A DNA stretch of 64,000 bases from Paenibacillus xerothermodurans (GTDB taxonomy: Bacteria; Bacillota; Bacilli; Paenibacillales; NBRC-103111). The stretch spans positions 124,001 to 188,000 of the forward strand of contig NZ_NHRJ02000005.1 in the NCBI RefSeq assembly GCF_002220865.2, in the 5' to 3' direction. The notes below the pieces were generated by a model. It saw only the letters and a program-made list of their open reading frames with translations, was not told where the DNA came from and searched no databases. The translations under genes and the position numbers were made by a program. Within the stretch, counting starts at the first letter, position 1. Each line of letters opens with the position of its first letter. Below, one piece after another: positions 34,964 through 44,015 of this stretch.

Positions 34964-35323
34964 ATGCTAAAAATGAAATATGCTGTGTTACAGCTCGCTG
35001 ACCGGATCGAGTTCGTTGAAATGCCCTCTACCCATATGTATCAACTCACGGCGCTACACCAGCGCCTGCATAAAGAGCTCGGGAAGTTAACCGCACAAAA
35101 CGTGCCGTCGTTGCCAAAAGTGATCGCTGAGTGCGATGGCTTAGAGGTACTGGATTCAGCAAATCAGCCGCACCACGGACTGAAATATATCAATCAGTTG
35201 GAACGAACTTTCGCCGCGGTAAATGAATACGCTTACCCGCTGGTCTCGCTGCTAACGGAGATTCGTGCACTTCAGGCACAGTTGGAACAATGGTACGAAG
35301 AGGAAGAAGAGTGGACCAACTAG
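34964..35323 (+). CDS. Conserved small protein of unknown function
   Basis: 119 residues, probably cytoplasmic: YAVLQLADRIEFVEMPSTHMYQLTALHQRLHKEL, then VLDSANQPHHGLKYINQLERTFAAVNEYAYPLV and an acidic end (EQWYEEEEEW). AAGGAGCG lies before the ATG at 34964. It looks helical; I recognise no catalytic motif. It stands between sprT and cmpA in the sporulation-linked neighbourhood. Confidence 0.75.
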   Translation: MLKMKYAVLQLADRIEFVEMPSTHMYQLTALHQRLHKELGKLTAQNVPSLPKVIAECDGLEVLDSANQPHHGLKYINQLERTFAAVNEYAYPLVSLLTEIRALQAQLEQWYEEEEEWTN

Positions 35324-35521
35324 GACCTGCACCCGAATGCCCAACCAGCCATATGCTGTTGCTATACAATTGTTTGAAGCTTCATTCGCAGCACACGGGT
35401 ATTGCTCTCCACCCGTTCGCAGGCGCAGCGCCTCCCCACTCTTATGAGCGATGCGTGCATGCAGTCTGTGAATGAGCCTTCCGACACGTACAACAGGCTG
35501 GCTGGAAAGGGGCTGATTCCT

Positions 35522-35662
35522 GTGCCACAATGGCTGTGCAATCAATTGATGCGCGCGTTTTATAACAAAAATCGCAGACAAGTTCGGCTGCTGAACGATT
35601 GTTGGTTTTTCTACCGGACAAGACGGAGCGACACGGAGGACTCTTCCTCTCTGCTGCAATAG
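35522..35662 (+). CDS. cmpA: Cortex morphogenetic protein CmpA
   Basis: A 46-residue peptide: PQWLCNQLMRAFYNKNRRQ, then VRLLNDCWFFYR and a short polar tail. It matches the CmpA pattern (PxWLxxQxxxAFxxKxxxQxxLLNxCWxFYR) of the sporulation checkpoint peptide that, with ClpXP, directs degradation of SpoIVA when the spore envelope is misassembled. GTG start at 35522 has AAAGGGG about 9 bases upstream. The usual protein has 37 residues; this one has a slightly longer C-terminus. Its place next to tex fits other Paenibacillaceae. Confidence 0.88.
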   Translation: MPQWLCNQLMRAFYNKNRRQVRLLNDCWFFYRTRRSDTEDSSSLLQ

Positions 35663-35680
35663 GCGCCGCGGCAAAAAAAG

Positions 35681-35735
35681 AAACAGAGCCCGCTATAGAA
35701 GAAACGGTCTTCCATAGTCGAGGCTCTATTTGTGT
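35681..35735. terminator. Bidirectional terminator between cmpA and tex
   Basis: AAACAGAGCC/GGCTCTATTT outer arms with an inner CTATAGAAGA/TCTTCCATAG pair; A-run to the left and T-rich to the right, between convergent cmpA and tex. Confidence 0.8.
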
Positions 35736-35779
35736 TTGCGGAGCGAGATGGTGGTAATTTCGCGCGTGGACGAGACCGC

Positions 35780-38011
35780 TCACGTAGGCTGCTTCATCGT
35801 GAGGCTAACGCGCCCTTTTTTCACATCTACACTGAGCACCCATACCGTCACAGTGTCACCAACGGACACGACATCCTTCGGATGCTTAACAAAAGTGTCG
35901 CTGAGTTGTGAGATGTGCACCAATCCGTCGTTTTTGATACCGATGTCTACAAATGCTCCAAAATCGATCACATTGCGCACCGTGCCCTGCAGCTCCATGC
36001 CCGGCGTCAGATCCTCGATTTGCAATACATCCGTGCGGAAAATAGGCGCCGGCAGCTCATCGCGGGGGTCACGGCCAGGACGCTGAAGGCTGTCCAATAT
36101 GTCTTTCAATGTGGGTACGCCTACGCCCAGCTTAGGAGCCAATTCTGCCGGCTGAACCTGCTGCAGCTTGGCATTCAGCTCGGGCGTGCCTATGGCCGAC
36201 AGCTCCAGATCCAGCTCGCGGAACAGCTTTTCCACGGCATCATATGACTCCGGATGGATCGGCGTGTTATCGAGCGGATTTTTACCCTCGCTGATGCGAA
36301 GAAATCCCGCACACTGCTCAAATGCTTTGGCGCCCAGCCTAGGTACTTTTTGCAGCTGAGCCCGGCTTGTGAACTTACCGTTCTCTTCCCGGTATTTGAA
36401 AACATTTTTGGCCAATGTACTATTGATACCGGACACGTATGCCAATAACGAGGGTGACGCCGTATTAACGTCGACGCCGACATGGTTCACCGCAGACTCC
36501 ACAACGAACGTCAGGCTTTCATCCAGTCTTTTTTGCGATACGTCATGCTGATACTGCCCGACTCCAATCGCCTTAGGCTCAATTTTGACCAACTCCGCCA
36601 GCGGGTCCTGCAAACGCCGTGCGATAGAGATGGCACTCCGCTCGGCGACATCCAGGTCCGGGAACTCGCTTTGGGCGAGCTTAGACGCGGAGTACACACT
36701 CGCTCCGGCCTCACTGACGATCAAATACTGGAGCTCGCGCCCTTTGATTTCGCCGATCAAGTCGGCAACGAACTGCTCGGTCTCCCTGGACGCGGTGCCG
36801 TTGCCTATAACGATCAACTCGACGCCGTAGGTGTCGATGAGCTTGTGAAACTTTGCTTTGGCTTCCGCAACCTTATTGTTTGGAGGAGTTGGGTACGTGA
36901 CCGCGATTTGCAGCATTTTTCCTGTGTCGTCAACTACCGCGAGCTTGCATCCCGTACGATATGCCGGGTCCACACCCAGCACCACTTTCCCTTTCACAGG
37001 GGGCTGCAGCAGCAGATTGCGCAGGTTCTCGGCGAACACCTCGATGGCCTGCTCCTCCGCTTTTTCCATCATCTCATTTCTCACTTCACGCTCAATAGAT
37101 GGCGCGAGCAGCCGTTTGTAGGCATCTTCAATGACCGCAAGCAGGGTGTCACGCGTGACAGACGGTCCCTTGATCAGCTGACGTGCGATATAATCATGCA
37201 CCCGCTCCGTCGGCACGTCCAGTGTGACCTTAAGTACATCCTCACGTTCGCCGCGATTAATGGCCAAAATCCGATGAGGCGGAAGCTTGCGCACCGGCTC
37301 CTGGTAGCTGTAATACATTTCATAAACGGATTCTTGTTCGGCGTCTTTCGCTTCAGTTCGCACGATCCCTTGATCAAATGTATATCTACGCACCCACGCG
37401 CGCACTTTTGCGTCATCGCTGATTTGCTCCGCGATAATGTCCATCGCCCCCTGAACGGCATCCGCGGCGGTCGGCACTCCTTTGTCATCATTCACATATT
37501 TATATGCTTCAGCCTGCATATCCCCCTGGCGCGGCTGTGACAGGATCCACTCCGCTAACGGTTCGAGGCCTTTCTCTTTCGCCACGCTGGCACGAGTCTT
37601 GCGTTTTTGCCGGTATGGTCTGTACAGATCTTCCAGATCTTGCAGTTTCGCCGCCTGCTCGATAGATGCTTTCAATTCATCGGTGAGCTTTCCCTGCTCG
37701 TCGATGAGCCGAATCACTTCCGATTTACGTGACTCCAAGTTGCGCAGATAAGTCAGACGTTCTTCAATCTCGCGCAGCTGATTCTCGTCGAGTTCACCGG
37801 TCATTTCTTTGCGATAGCGAGCGATAAAGGGGATCGTGTTACCTTCATCCAACAGACCCACTGTAGTACGGACTTTGCCTATTGACAGCTGTAGTTCTGC
37901 TGCAATCTGCTTTTGGATACGTTCCTGGATTGCCCTCTTCATTTCGTCGGTTAGTTCAACCTTGGCTTTCCTGTCCTCCAATTGCAGCACTTGCTCTTTT
38001 GACATCGACAT
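35780..38011 (-). CDS. Tex family RNA-binding transcription accessory protein
   Basis: 743 residues: N-terminal helical Tex region (KRAIQERIQKQIAAELQLSIGKVRTTVGLLDEGNTIPFIARYRKEMTGELDENQLREIEERL), a YqgF/RNase H-like domain (GVDPAYRTGCKLAVVD), helix-hairpin-helix region (VNTASPSLLAYVSGI) and a C-terminal S1 domain (GTVRNVIDFGAFVDIGIKNDGLVHISQLSD). Start MSMSKEQVL at 38011 has GGAGGAGG 10 bases upstream; 17 more codons upstream are open but would contain that site. It is downstream of alr-ndoAI-ndoA, separated from ndoA by a terminator. Confidence 0.95.
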   Translation of the reverse strand: MSMSKEQVLQLEDRKAKVELTDEMKRAIQERIQKQIAAELQLSIGKVRTTVGLLDEGNTIPFIARYRKEMTGELDENQLREIEERLTYLRNLESRKSEVIRLIDEQGKLTDELKASIEQAAKLQDLEDLYRPYRQKRKTRASVAKEKGLEPLAEWILSQPRQGDMQAEAYKYVNDDKGVPTAADAVQGAMDIIAEQISDDAKVRAWVRRYTFDQGIVRTEAKDAEQESVYEMYYSYQEPVRKLPPHRILAINRGEREDVLKVTLDVPTERVHDYIARQLIKGPSVTRDTLLAVIEDAYKRLLAPSIEREVRNEMMEKAEEQAIEVFAENLRNLLLQPPVKGKVVLGVDPAYRTGCKLAVVDDTGKMLQIAVTYPTPPNNKVAEAKAKFHKLIDTYGVELIVIGNGTASRETEQFVADLIGEIKGRELQYLIVSEAGASVYSASKLAQSEFPDLDVAERSAISIARRLQDPLAELVKIEPKAIGVGQYQHDVSQKRLDESLTFVVESAVNHVGVDVNTASPSLLAYVSGINSTLAKNVFKYREENGKFTSRAQLQKVPRLGAKAFEQCAGFLRISEGKNPLDNTPIHPESYDAVEKLFRELDLELSAIGTPELNAKLQQVQPAELAPKLGVGVPTLKDILDSLQRPGRDPRDELPAPIFRTDVLQIEDLTPGMELQGTVRNVIDFGAFVDIGIKNDGLVHISQLSDTFVKHPKDVVSVGDTVTVWVLSVDVKKGRVSLTMKQPT

Positions 38012-38038
38012 CTCAGCTCGTCCTCCTCCGTAAAACTG

Positions 38039-38077
38039 AAAAAGCGAGGCAACCCTGATCACGGGTCCCCTCGCTTC
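38039..38077 (-). terminator. Terminator of the ndoAI-ndoA operon
   Basis: AAGCGAGG...CCTCGCTT stem with inner ACCC/GGGT and a minus-strand T-run (TTTTTC), located between ndoA and tex. Confidence 0.85.
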
Positions 38078-38092
38078 AATCCATAAAATGCA

Positions 38093-38443
38093 TTAAAACT
38101 CAATCAGTCCCACGCTAATTTGCAATGCATCGTCCACTTTACGCATCGTTTCTTCGTCTAGGTGAGTAATTTTATCCGTAAGCCGCTGTTTATCAATCGT
38201 ACGAATTTGCTCCAACAGAATGACGGAATCCCGGTCAAACCCATGAGCTTCAGCTTCAATTTCGACATGCGTGGGCAGTTTTGCCTTTTGGATCTGGGCC
38301 GTAATCGCCGCCACGATAACAGTAGGGCTGAAGCGATTGCCGATATCGTTTTGAATAATCAGAACAGGCCGAATGCCACCCTGCTCCGAACCCACAACCG
38401 GCGAAAGATCCGCGAAAAATACGTCGCCACGTTTTACAATCAA
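38093..38443 (-). CDS. ndoA: EndoA/MazF mRNA interferase toxin
   Basis: A 116-residue sequence-specific endoribonuclease of the MazF type, cutting mRNA (UACAU in B. subtilis). Motifs: [46 protein letters not shown], and the catalytic region [34 protein letters not shown]. Full length and intact. It lies 3 bases from the antitoxin gene. Confidence 0.96.
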   Translation of the reverse strand: MIVKRGDVFFADLSPVVGSEQGGIRPVLIIQNDIGNRFSPTVIVAAITAQIQKAKLPTHVEIEAEAHGFDRDSVILLEQIRTIDKQRLTDKITHLDEETMRKVDDALQISVGLIEF

Positions 38444-38446
38444 TAG

Positions 38447-38728
38447 TTACACCCCGCTAACTAAACGGTCAAGAGTGTTATCCGCTTCTTCCTCCGCTTC
38501 GAATGCCTCTGAGGCCATGTTGAGGTTAATCTTGGCCATTTCCATGTAACCCCGCTGCATCGTTTCCCTCAGGTGACGTTTCTTGCGTTCCACCAGATAC
38601 AACTTCATCGCTTGACGAATAAACTCGCTGCGATTGGAGTTTTCCTTTTCGACGATGCCGTCCACTTCCTGGAGCAAGTATTCAGGCAGGCTTATCATGA
38701 TTCTTTTCGTGTTATGAGCGTTGGACAC
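38447..38728 (-). CDS. ndoAI: EndoAI ribbon-helix-helix antitoxin
   Basis: 93 residues with an N-terminal ribbon-helix-helix DNA-binding domain (TKRIMISLPEYLLQEVDGIVEKENSNRSEFIRQAMKLYL) and a C-terminal region (RGYMEMAKINLNMASEAFEAEEEADNTLDRLVSG) that wraps the EndoA toxin. Start: GTG at 38728 (MSNAHNTKRIM), 10 bases after GGGGG; TTG at 38731 is equally possible. It is paired with ndoA. Confidence 0.93.
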   Translation of the reverse strand: MSNAHNTKRIMISLPEYLLQEVDGIVEKENSNRSEFIRQAMKLYLVERKKRHLRETMQRGYMEMAKINLNMASEAFEAEEEADNTLDRLVSGV

Positions 38729-38955
38729 CAAACATGCACCCCCAAAAACGTACAGACAATATTACCATTATGGCGTATATACAGCAAAATTATACAAGAT
38801 GAGTATATGCGCAAGGTATAGCAAATATGTTACACCTTTTTTCACTTCAAAGTCCTATCTCCAGAAGTACGCTGTATACATATTCGCGGTTTATTCTAAA
38901 ATTCCTCTTACGCTGCGATAAAAAATGGTTGGCAAATGTTGTCCAACGTTCTTCA

Positions 38956-40143
38956 TTACTGTCGGGCGCTCCAGCCCTGCCGCATAAGCGGGTTGACCGT
39001 AGACACCACCTGGCCGTTCCGAATGTATATTCTCGGCACCCGGTGGGAGATCATACAAGTGATTTCGTAATTTACCGTGCCTAGCCATGCGGCATGCTCC
39101 TCTGCAGCGATCCGGTCACCGCCTTGACTGCCGAGAATGACAACCTCTTCCCCGTCACCGATGTCGGTTAGTCCAGTTACATTCGCCATGCACTGGTCCA
39201 TGCAAATTCTACCAACTATCGGAAATCGCTGCCCTCGGATTAGTACCTGCGCCTTTCCCGTCAGCATTCGCGAAAAACCGTCAGCATACCCTATCGGCAA
39301 TGTTGCGATTGTTTCTTCACCTGCTGTCCGATAAATCGTTCCGTAGCTGATTCCGGAGTCGGCTGGGAGCGTTTTGACCATTACCACTCCGGTTTTGATG
39401 CTGAGAACGGGCTGAAGTTCGATTACCTGATGATTGACCTCTTCGGATGGATACATGCCATACATACTGATGCCAAGGCGCACCATGTTGTAGGTGAGAT
39501 GAGGCGCATCTATCGCCGCCGCACTGTTGCCGGCGTGAACATAATCGAATTCGATGCCGCGTTCGCTAAAATGCCGTACTACTTTATCAAAACGTTCGTA
39601 CTGCTCCAGTGTGTAGGATTTGTCCGTCTCATCTGCTGAGGCATAGTGGGTAAACAACCCGCCTACGTGCAGCCCCGGGATCTTCAGTGCACGTTCAATG
39701 AATGCTACCGCTTCTGCCTCGGTGGTTAAGCCAAGACGGTTCATGCCGGAGTCGATTTTTACATGAATGGACAACGGCTTCTCTCTCGGCTGCAACCGCT
39801 CAAACGCATCCAAGATATCGTGGCTGTACACATTCACCGTGATATCGTGCTCCCAAGCCATTTCCAGCGCGTCCGGCGGCGTGTAGCCCAAAACCAAAAT
39901 CGGCGCTGTAATACCAGCCTGCCGCAGCTCCAATCCCTCATCCAAAAAAGCAACCGCAATATATTCAACACCGCAGCGCAATGCTTCCCGGCTAACTTCC
40001 ACCGCCCCATGACCGTACGCATCTGCTTTGACCACTGCCATCATCTTCACATGAGCCGGTAATACTCGACGAAACTCAGTCAGATTATGCCGCAGTGCAT
40101 CCAAAGAGATCTCTACCCGTGTCGGTCGGTAAAACGAGTCCAT
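38956..40143 (-). CDS. alr: Alanine racemase
   Basis: PLP enzyme converting L-Ala to D-Ala for peptidoglycan and for spore germination control. 395 residues. Motifs: AVVKADAYGHGAVEVSR (PLP Lys near residue 39), the partner-strand SISYGTIYRT tyrosine region, and the RICMDQCMANVT segment. It is positioned between a YdcC-like lipoprotein and the EndoA pair, the conserved order of Bacillota. An unassigned stretch of about 225 bases separates it from ndoAI. Confidence 0.97.
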   Translation of the reverse strand: MDSFYRPTRVEISLDALRHNLTEFRRVLPAHVKMMAVVKADAYGHGAVEVSREALRCGVEYIAVAFLDEGLELRQAGITAPILVLGYTPPDALEMAWEHDITVNVYSHDILDAFERLQPREKPLSIHVKIDSGMNRLGLTTEAEAVAFIERALKIPGLHVGGLFTHYASADETDKSYTLEQYERFDKVVRHFSERGIEFDYVHAGNSAAAIDAPHLTYNMVRLGISMYGMYPSEEVNHQVIELQPVLSIKTGVVMVKTLPADSGISYGTIYRTAGEETIATLPIGYADGFSRMLTGKAQVLIRGQRFPIVGRICMDQCMANVTGLTDIGDGEEVVILGSQGGDRIAAEEHAAWLGTVNYEITCMISHRVPRIYIRNGQVVSTVNPLMRQGWSARQ

Positions 40144-40349
40144 AAGTCCACCTTCTTAACAAAATGAAAGGAAGCCCCCTGGAGCAGGGAACCCCCTCAT
40201 TGATTTTACTCAATAGACTTATGGTAATGCGATAGCCGCCGGGTGTCAATCAACAATATATAGAACGGGTGCGACGGCGCTGTTGGTGCTAGTAAGCCAG
40301 TGATCAATCGCTGTTAGCTGTGTCTTAGGCCGCCCATTCTCCCCGGTGC

Positions 40350-41612
40350 TTATTTGCCCGTCTGACCTTGGACAGATTGTGCGACGTTTATCATCTCAGA
40401 TACGGGGAGGTCCGCCGTAGACAACCTGAACTCCACGCCGTCATGGGTCCAAATCAACGTTTTCTTCTCTTCGCCTGTTATCACGCCTAAGGTATACCCA
40501 AGATCTACGACATCGGCTGGCAGCAGAGACACAGTTTGAGTTTCCGGATGCGACTCGATCAGTGTGTAGTTATACGTACCGGAGTATCGCAGCATTACTG
40601 CCGCTTCTTCTCCGAGCTTGATGTCAGTCACATCCTGCCGTTTCACGCCAGCCGGCGTGTAGTATGGCTCTATCACGCCAAACTCCTTCTTCGCTGCCTT
40701 TCCGCTGCTTGATTCGGGTGTCACTGCCGCGGAGCCGGCGTTTTGGTTAGTGCTTGGGCTTGCAGTAGCTCCGTTGGTGCTGCCAGCGTTTGCATTACTG
40801 TTTGCTGTGTCGGTGACCGGGCTAGATGCGCCCATACTAGATGTGGCCGCGCTAGATGTGTCCATGTTAGAAGTAGCAGCTGCATCGGTTCCCTTGGCAC
40901 TTACATCGGTTTTGCCCTCAGCGTTCTCTGCCGCATTGGTCTCGCCCAATGGCGCCATCGTAGGAAGCGACTCAATCTTCCAGCTCGTCATGTTGCGCTG
41001 CATATCGAAAGAATCCTTCTCGAACTTTTTACCAAACTCAAACTGAGCAAAATCCACTTTTACCATCACATTGCCGCTGGAGTCAGAGACCTCCACATGT
41101 TGAGGCGCATAATTTGTTTGATCCAGCCAAATTTTCTGGCGGGCCAATGAACCGTTGTGATAATTCGCCAACACGTCAAACACATAGCTTTTCTCTTCTG
41201 TCGTGAATTGACGGTCATTATCCAGGAGGATGCTCTGAACCAGAGACTGATACAAATACACCTGGCCTTGATTCTCCGGCCAATCACTTTGGAAGCGGAA
41301 GCTCTTGTTCAAATGCGGTGTCAAGACGAACACCCCATCATCATTACGCAGCACGATCTGCGTGATGTCCTTTTTTTCGTTTTTCAAGGAAATCCGATAA
41401 TAGTGAGGGTTCTGATACCATACCTCAACGTGGTACTCCTGCGGCTCCTGCCCGGTATGCAGCACCATGGTGCCCACACCCTGATAACTATCCAGCTTAT
41501 TCAATGCTGTGTCTAAATCCTTTACAATCGAACTTGCATCCTTCTTACCGCACCCGGCCAACACAAGGCTCAAGCACATGACTAAGGCAATCACCCACGT
41601 GAATCGCCGCAT
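40350..41612 (-). CDS. YdcC-like sporulation lipoprotein (LolA-like fold)
   Basis: 420 residues with a lipoprotein signal (VIALVMCLSLVLAGCGKK, Cys near residue 21), a LolA/LppX-like lipid-binding region (SSIVKDLDTALNKLDSYQGVGTMVL to about 230), a low-complexity Ser/Ala/Thr/Asn insert (about residues 235-310), then a second domain (VIEPYYTPAGVKRQDVTDIKLGEEAAVMLRYSGTYNYTLIE). It corresponds to ydcC, the sigma-E-dependent gene before alr in B. subtilis. Start MRRFTWVIAL at 41612 follows GGAGGGG; the longer frame adds 21 residues before the signal. The insert is unusual for the family. Confidence 0.85.
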   Translation of the reverse strand: MRRFTWVIALVMCLSLVLAGCGKKDASSIVKDLDTALNKLDSYQGVGTMVLHTGQEPQEYHVEVWYQNPHYYRISLKNEKKDITQIVLRNDDGVFVLTPHLNKSFRFQSDWPENQGQVYLYQSLVQSILLDNDRQFTTEEKSYVFDVLANYHNGSLARQKIWLDQTNYAPQHVEVSDSSGNVMVKVDFAQFEFGKKFEKDSFDMQRNMTSWKIESLPTMAPLGETNAAENAEGKTDVSAKGTDAAATSNMDTSSAATSSMGASSPVTDTANSNANAGSTNGATASPSTNQNAGSAAVTPESSSGKAAKKEFGVIEPYYTPAGVKRQDVTDIKLGEEAAVMLRYSGTYNYTLIESHPETQTVSLLPADVVDLGYTLGVITGEEKKTLIWTHDGVEFRLSTADLPVSEMINVAQSVQGQTGK

Positions 41613-42079
41613 TCCAATCCCCTCCAGCACATAGTAAAAGCAACTGATAACATGTCTATGTGGGGACTTGGACAATTATGCAGACAAGGTTTTGGCGGGG
41701 GCGAGTGATACAAACTATCTGCATCTGATTTTTTGCCGCTGTCAGCGATAGTGACCATCAACGTTACACACGTATGCCCACGTCTTACGCAACGTGAAAT
41801 ACGGCGATCCCTCAGCGTGTCCTAAATCCGCTCGAAGCTTGGTTATCAAGTCATCGCCACGCACGATGACTGTGCCCACTCCTAGCCAGAGCATGTGTGG
41901 ATGTCCTCCGGCGTGCGTCGAATGCTCCACATTCGAGTGCCAAGCCCTGCATCTGTTGGTTGATACTCATAGTCCCTTTACCTCAGTTTGCGCGATTGCG
42001 GGCAAATCCTTTCTTAACAAGATTTCTAATACTATCTTTCTCTGTTGGCTGCACAATGATGAACGCGTATACAAGTAGG

Positions 42080-42121
42080 ATCAAATAATAAATGGGCCAT
42101 TGGAAGAATCCAAGTGGCCCA
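42080..42121 (-). terminator. Terminator at the end of the glycan operon
   Basis: TGGGCCA-TTGGA/TCCAA-G-TGGCCCA, a 12-bp stem (42093-42121), followed on the minus strand by TTTATTATTTG. It is the first convincing terminator downstream of manC...gtrA, so the operon may run about 15 kb. Confidence 0.75.
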
Positions 42122-42180
42122 TCACCCCAATGTGATGATTTTTGCCAACCAAGCAATGAAATTAATTACGGGATAGTGAG

Positions 42181-42494
42181 TTAAATACGGAGTATAGTAA
42201 AACCTGCCAGCAGTAGTTGACTTTCAAAGTCGTTTTTCGCTCGTGTCTGGCGTTTGTAGAAACTAACAAGCAAGTAAGCTAACGACGCGAAGACTATGCC
42301 TACACGTAAGTCCGATAGGAAATGTGGTTCCGCCCACACCCCGATGGGGTCCCATCTGACAAATTTAATTAAGACATACATTACAATTACCAAACACAGC
42401 AATTGAATGAACTTTTTTTATAAACTGGTTTCATCAGTGCTATGGCAGGCAGACCAATTAACCAGATGAGGAAATATTGTAGGGATGTGTCCTT
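42181..42494 (-). pseudogene. Frameshifted C-terminal remnant of a membrane protein
   Basis: Two hydrophobic frames adjoin: first QYFLIWLIGLPAIALMKPVYKK (upstream), then a shifted frame with LLCLVIVMYVLIKFVRWDP and GIVFASLAYLLVSFY, ending at 42181. They join perfectly if the run of seven A (minus strand, 42413-42419) is read as eight. No start codon exists upstream; a TGA is met at 42495-42497. So this is a 5'-truncated gene with a homopolymer frameshift, encoding the last two or three membrane helices of an unknown protein. A sequencing error in the run could account for the frameshift but not for the missing start. Confidence 0.65.
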
Positions 42495-42616
42495 TCAGCA
42501 CAATAAGAATTACAACAGACAATTATTCCATAGAACAGTTTATTTCTAATCCCCTTTTTTGTAAATTTAGAAGCATAATGCAAGGAAACAAAATGTGGAG
42601 AGAGTGTACTCTTAGA

Positions 42617-43084
42617 TTATTCAGGCTCTCTCTTCTGAGAGCCAATGGTTTCTTCTGTGTATATGTTCAAGGCTGCATTTTGGGATGGTATTTGCTTTTT
42701 GAATGTCCATGCATTGTTTAACACAAAATTCGTAATAGGAATTACCATTGTAACTATCAACTGTGATAGCAAATAGCCCAAATTGAATATACTGATTGAC
42801 ACATGCATTATTAGCACATTTAGCAGTAAGCCAATACATGAGGTGACTAAGTATTTGACAAATTCATTTACCACTCGATTATTGGACTGAAAAGTCCATG
42901 TCTTATTTAGATAGTATGATACGATTACTACAATACCAAAGCCCAATGCTGAGCTAAGAACTGGGTCTAAGTAACATAATTCTACGAACCAAATTAAGGA
43001 AATAAAATGAATGGCCGTTCCCAGAACTCCCACGATGCCATACTTCAGCATTCTGCTAGTTAGAATATACTTTGGCATTCTCAT
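42617..43084 (-). CDS. GtrA family flippase-like membrane protein
   Basis: 155 residues, four membrane helices (VGVLGTAIHFISLIW, ALGFGIVVIVSYYLN, VTSCIGLLLNVLIMH, LIVTMVIPITNFVL), with the GtrA signatures NKTWTF and NNAWTF. GtrA proteins are thought to flip undecaprenyl-phosphate-linked sugars to the outer face of the membrane. Its start overlaps the end of the GT2 gene by 29 bases, so the two are coupled. Last gene of the operon. Confidence 0.92.
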   Translation of the reverse strand: MRMPKYILTSRMLKYGIVGVLGTAIHFISLIWFVELCYLDPVLSSALGFGIVVIVSYYLNKTWTFQSNNRVVNEFVKYLVTSCIGLLLNVLIMHVSISIFNLGYLLSQLIVTMVIPITNFVLNNAWTFKKQIPSQNAALNIYTEETIGSQKREPE

Positions 43085-44015
43085 GCTGCACCCTCTGACT
43101 TATCAAATATCTGGGTCTGCCCTTCACCTCATTATAAATAGCCGCTATATATTCTCCCAGCGTGCCCAAGCTGACCATAATAATACTGGCGATAATTAAT
43201 TGTAACAGAATGACAGTGGTAAAACCGGTAACTGCCGAACCAATAATTTTGTGATGCAAGGTTTGAATCCCCAATATAATTGATGCTAAAAAGGTTATGA
43301 CACCTATAATGCTAACGATCCTTAATGGGAAAGTGGAGAAAGAAACTACAGCTTGAATGGCTAATTTAGTTAGACTAAATATGCTCCAACTGGTTGATCC
43401 TTCCACACGTTCTTCCACGTCGAATTCGATTTGTTCTTTTTGAAAACCAAGCCAGGCTACCATTCCTCTAAAGAATGTATTCCTTTCTGCCATACTGCTC
43501 CATGCAAGCAGTACTTTCTTGTCTAGCAGTTTAAAATCTGATGCACCTTCAAGCTTGTAACCTGTTAATTTACTAATAATACCATAAAACAACTTTGCTC
43601 CCAGTTTGTTTTTTAGTGTCTCTGTACCACGTTTTCTTTTAACGCATTCAACTATATCAGCGTTACTGGTCTTCCAAGTGGCAATTAGCTGAGGAATCAA
43701 ATGGGGTGGATGCTGCATATCCGCGTCCATAATAATAACAGCATCCCCATTGGCATTTTCAAGCCCGGCACACAACGCTAATTCCTTCCCAAAGTTTCTG
43801 CTTAATCTGATTATTTTTAGATGCCTAATAACTTTGGTTGATAGTAGAAGCTGTTCCCATGTATCATCGGGAGATCCATCATCTACTACTACAATCTCAT
43901 ATTCATCGCAGACACTGGCTATGTGAGAACTGATCAACTGTAGCGAAGTAAAAACATGCTTTCCTTCTTTATAAGCTGGGATGACAATTGAAACTTTATC
44001 TGAAATGCGATCCAT
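43056..44015 (-). CDS. GtrB/CsbB-type polyprenyl-phosphate glycosyltransferase (GT2)
   Basis: 319 residues: GT-A domain with VSIVIPAYKEG, VVDDGSPDDT, RLSRNFGKELALCAGLENA and the DxD-type MDADMQHPP, then two C-terminal membrane helices (IVSIIGVITFLASIILGI, VILLQLIIASIIMVSLG) ending GEYIAAIYNEVKGRPRYLI. This is the class that loads a single sugar on undecaprenyl phosphate. The start MDRISDKVS at 44015 has AAAGGAC about 10 bases upstream; the longer frame adds 17 residues. It overlaps the YfhO-like gene by 20 bases and gtrA by 29. Confidence 0.92.
   Translation of the reverse strand: MDRISDKVSIVIPAYKEGKHVFTSLQLISSHIASVCDEYEIVVVDDGSPDDTWEQLLLSTKVIRHLKIIRLSRNFGKELALCAGLENANGDAVIIMDADMQHPPHLIPQLIATWKTSNADIVECVKRKRGTETLKNKLGAKLFYGIISKLTGYKLEGASDFKLLDKKVLLAWSSMAERNTFFRGMVAWLGFQKEQIEFDVEERVEGSTSWSIFSLTKLAIQAVVSFSTFPLRIVSIIGVITFLASIILGIQTLHHKIIGSAVTGFTTVILLQLIIASIIMVSLGTLGEYIAAIYNEVKGRPRYLISQRVQHENAKVYSN

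Larger units (their letters stand above)
41613..42616. other. Gene-poor junction with a terminator hairpin and a broken gene
   Basis: About 1 kb between the housekeeping block (ydcC) and the glycan locus. No intact gene is supported. Short open frames such as 41742-41930 have no ribosome site. A broken membrane-protein gene is at 42181-42494 and a minus-strand terminator at 42080-42121. Base composition becomes visibly AT-richer from about 42.0 kb rightward. No acpS is seen upstream of ydcC. Confidence 0.55.

Noticed and set aside
36482-37540. Plus-strand open frame of 352 residues
   Set aside because: Antisense shadow of tex.
38093-38728. A new toxin-antitoxin system
   Set aside because: Both proteins match the known EndoA/EndoAI pair in its usual place next to alr.
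41742-41930. Minus-strand frame of 62 residues upstream of ydcC
   Set aside because: No ribosome site, and the composition is not protein-like enough to support a gene.
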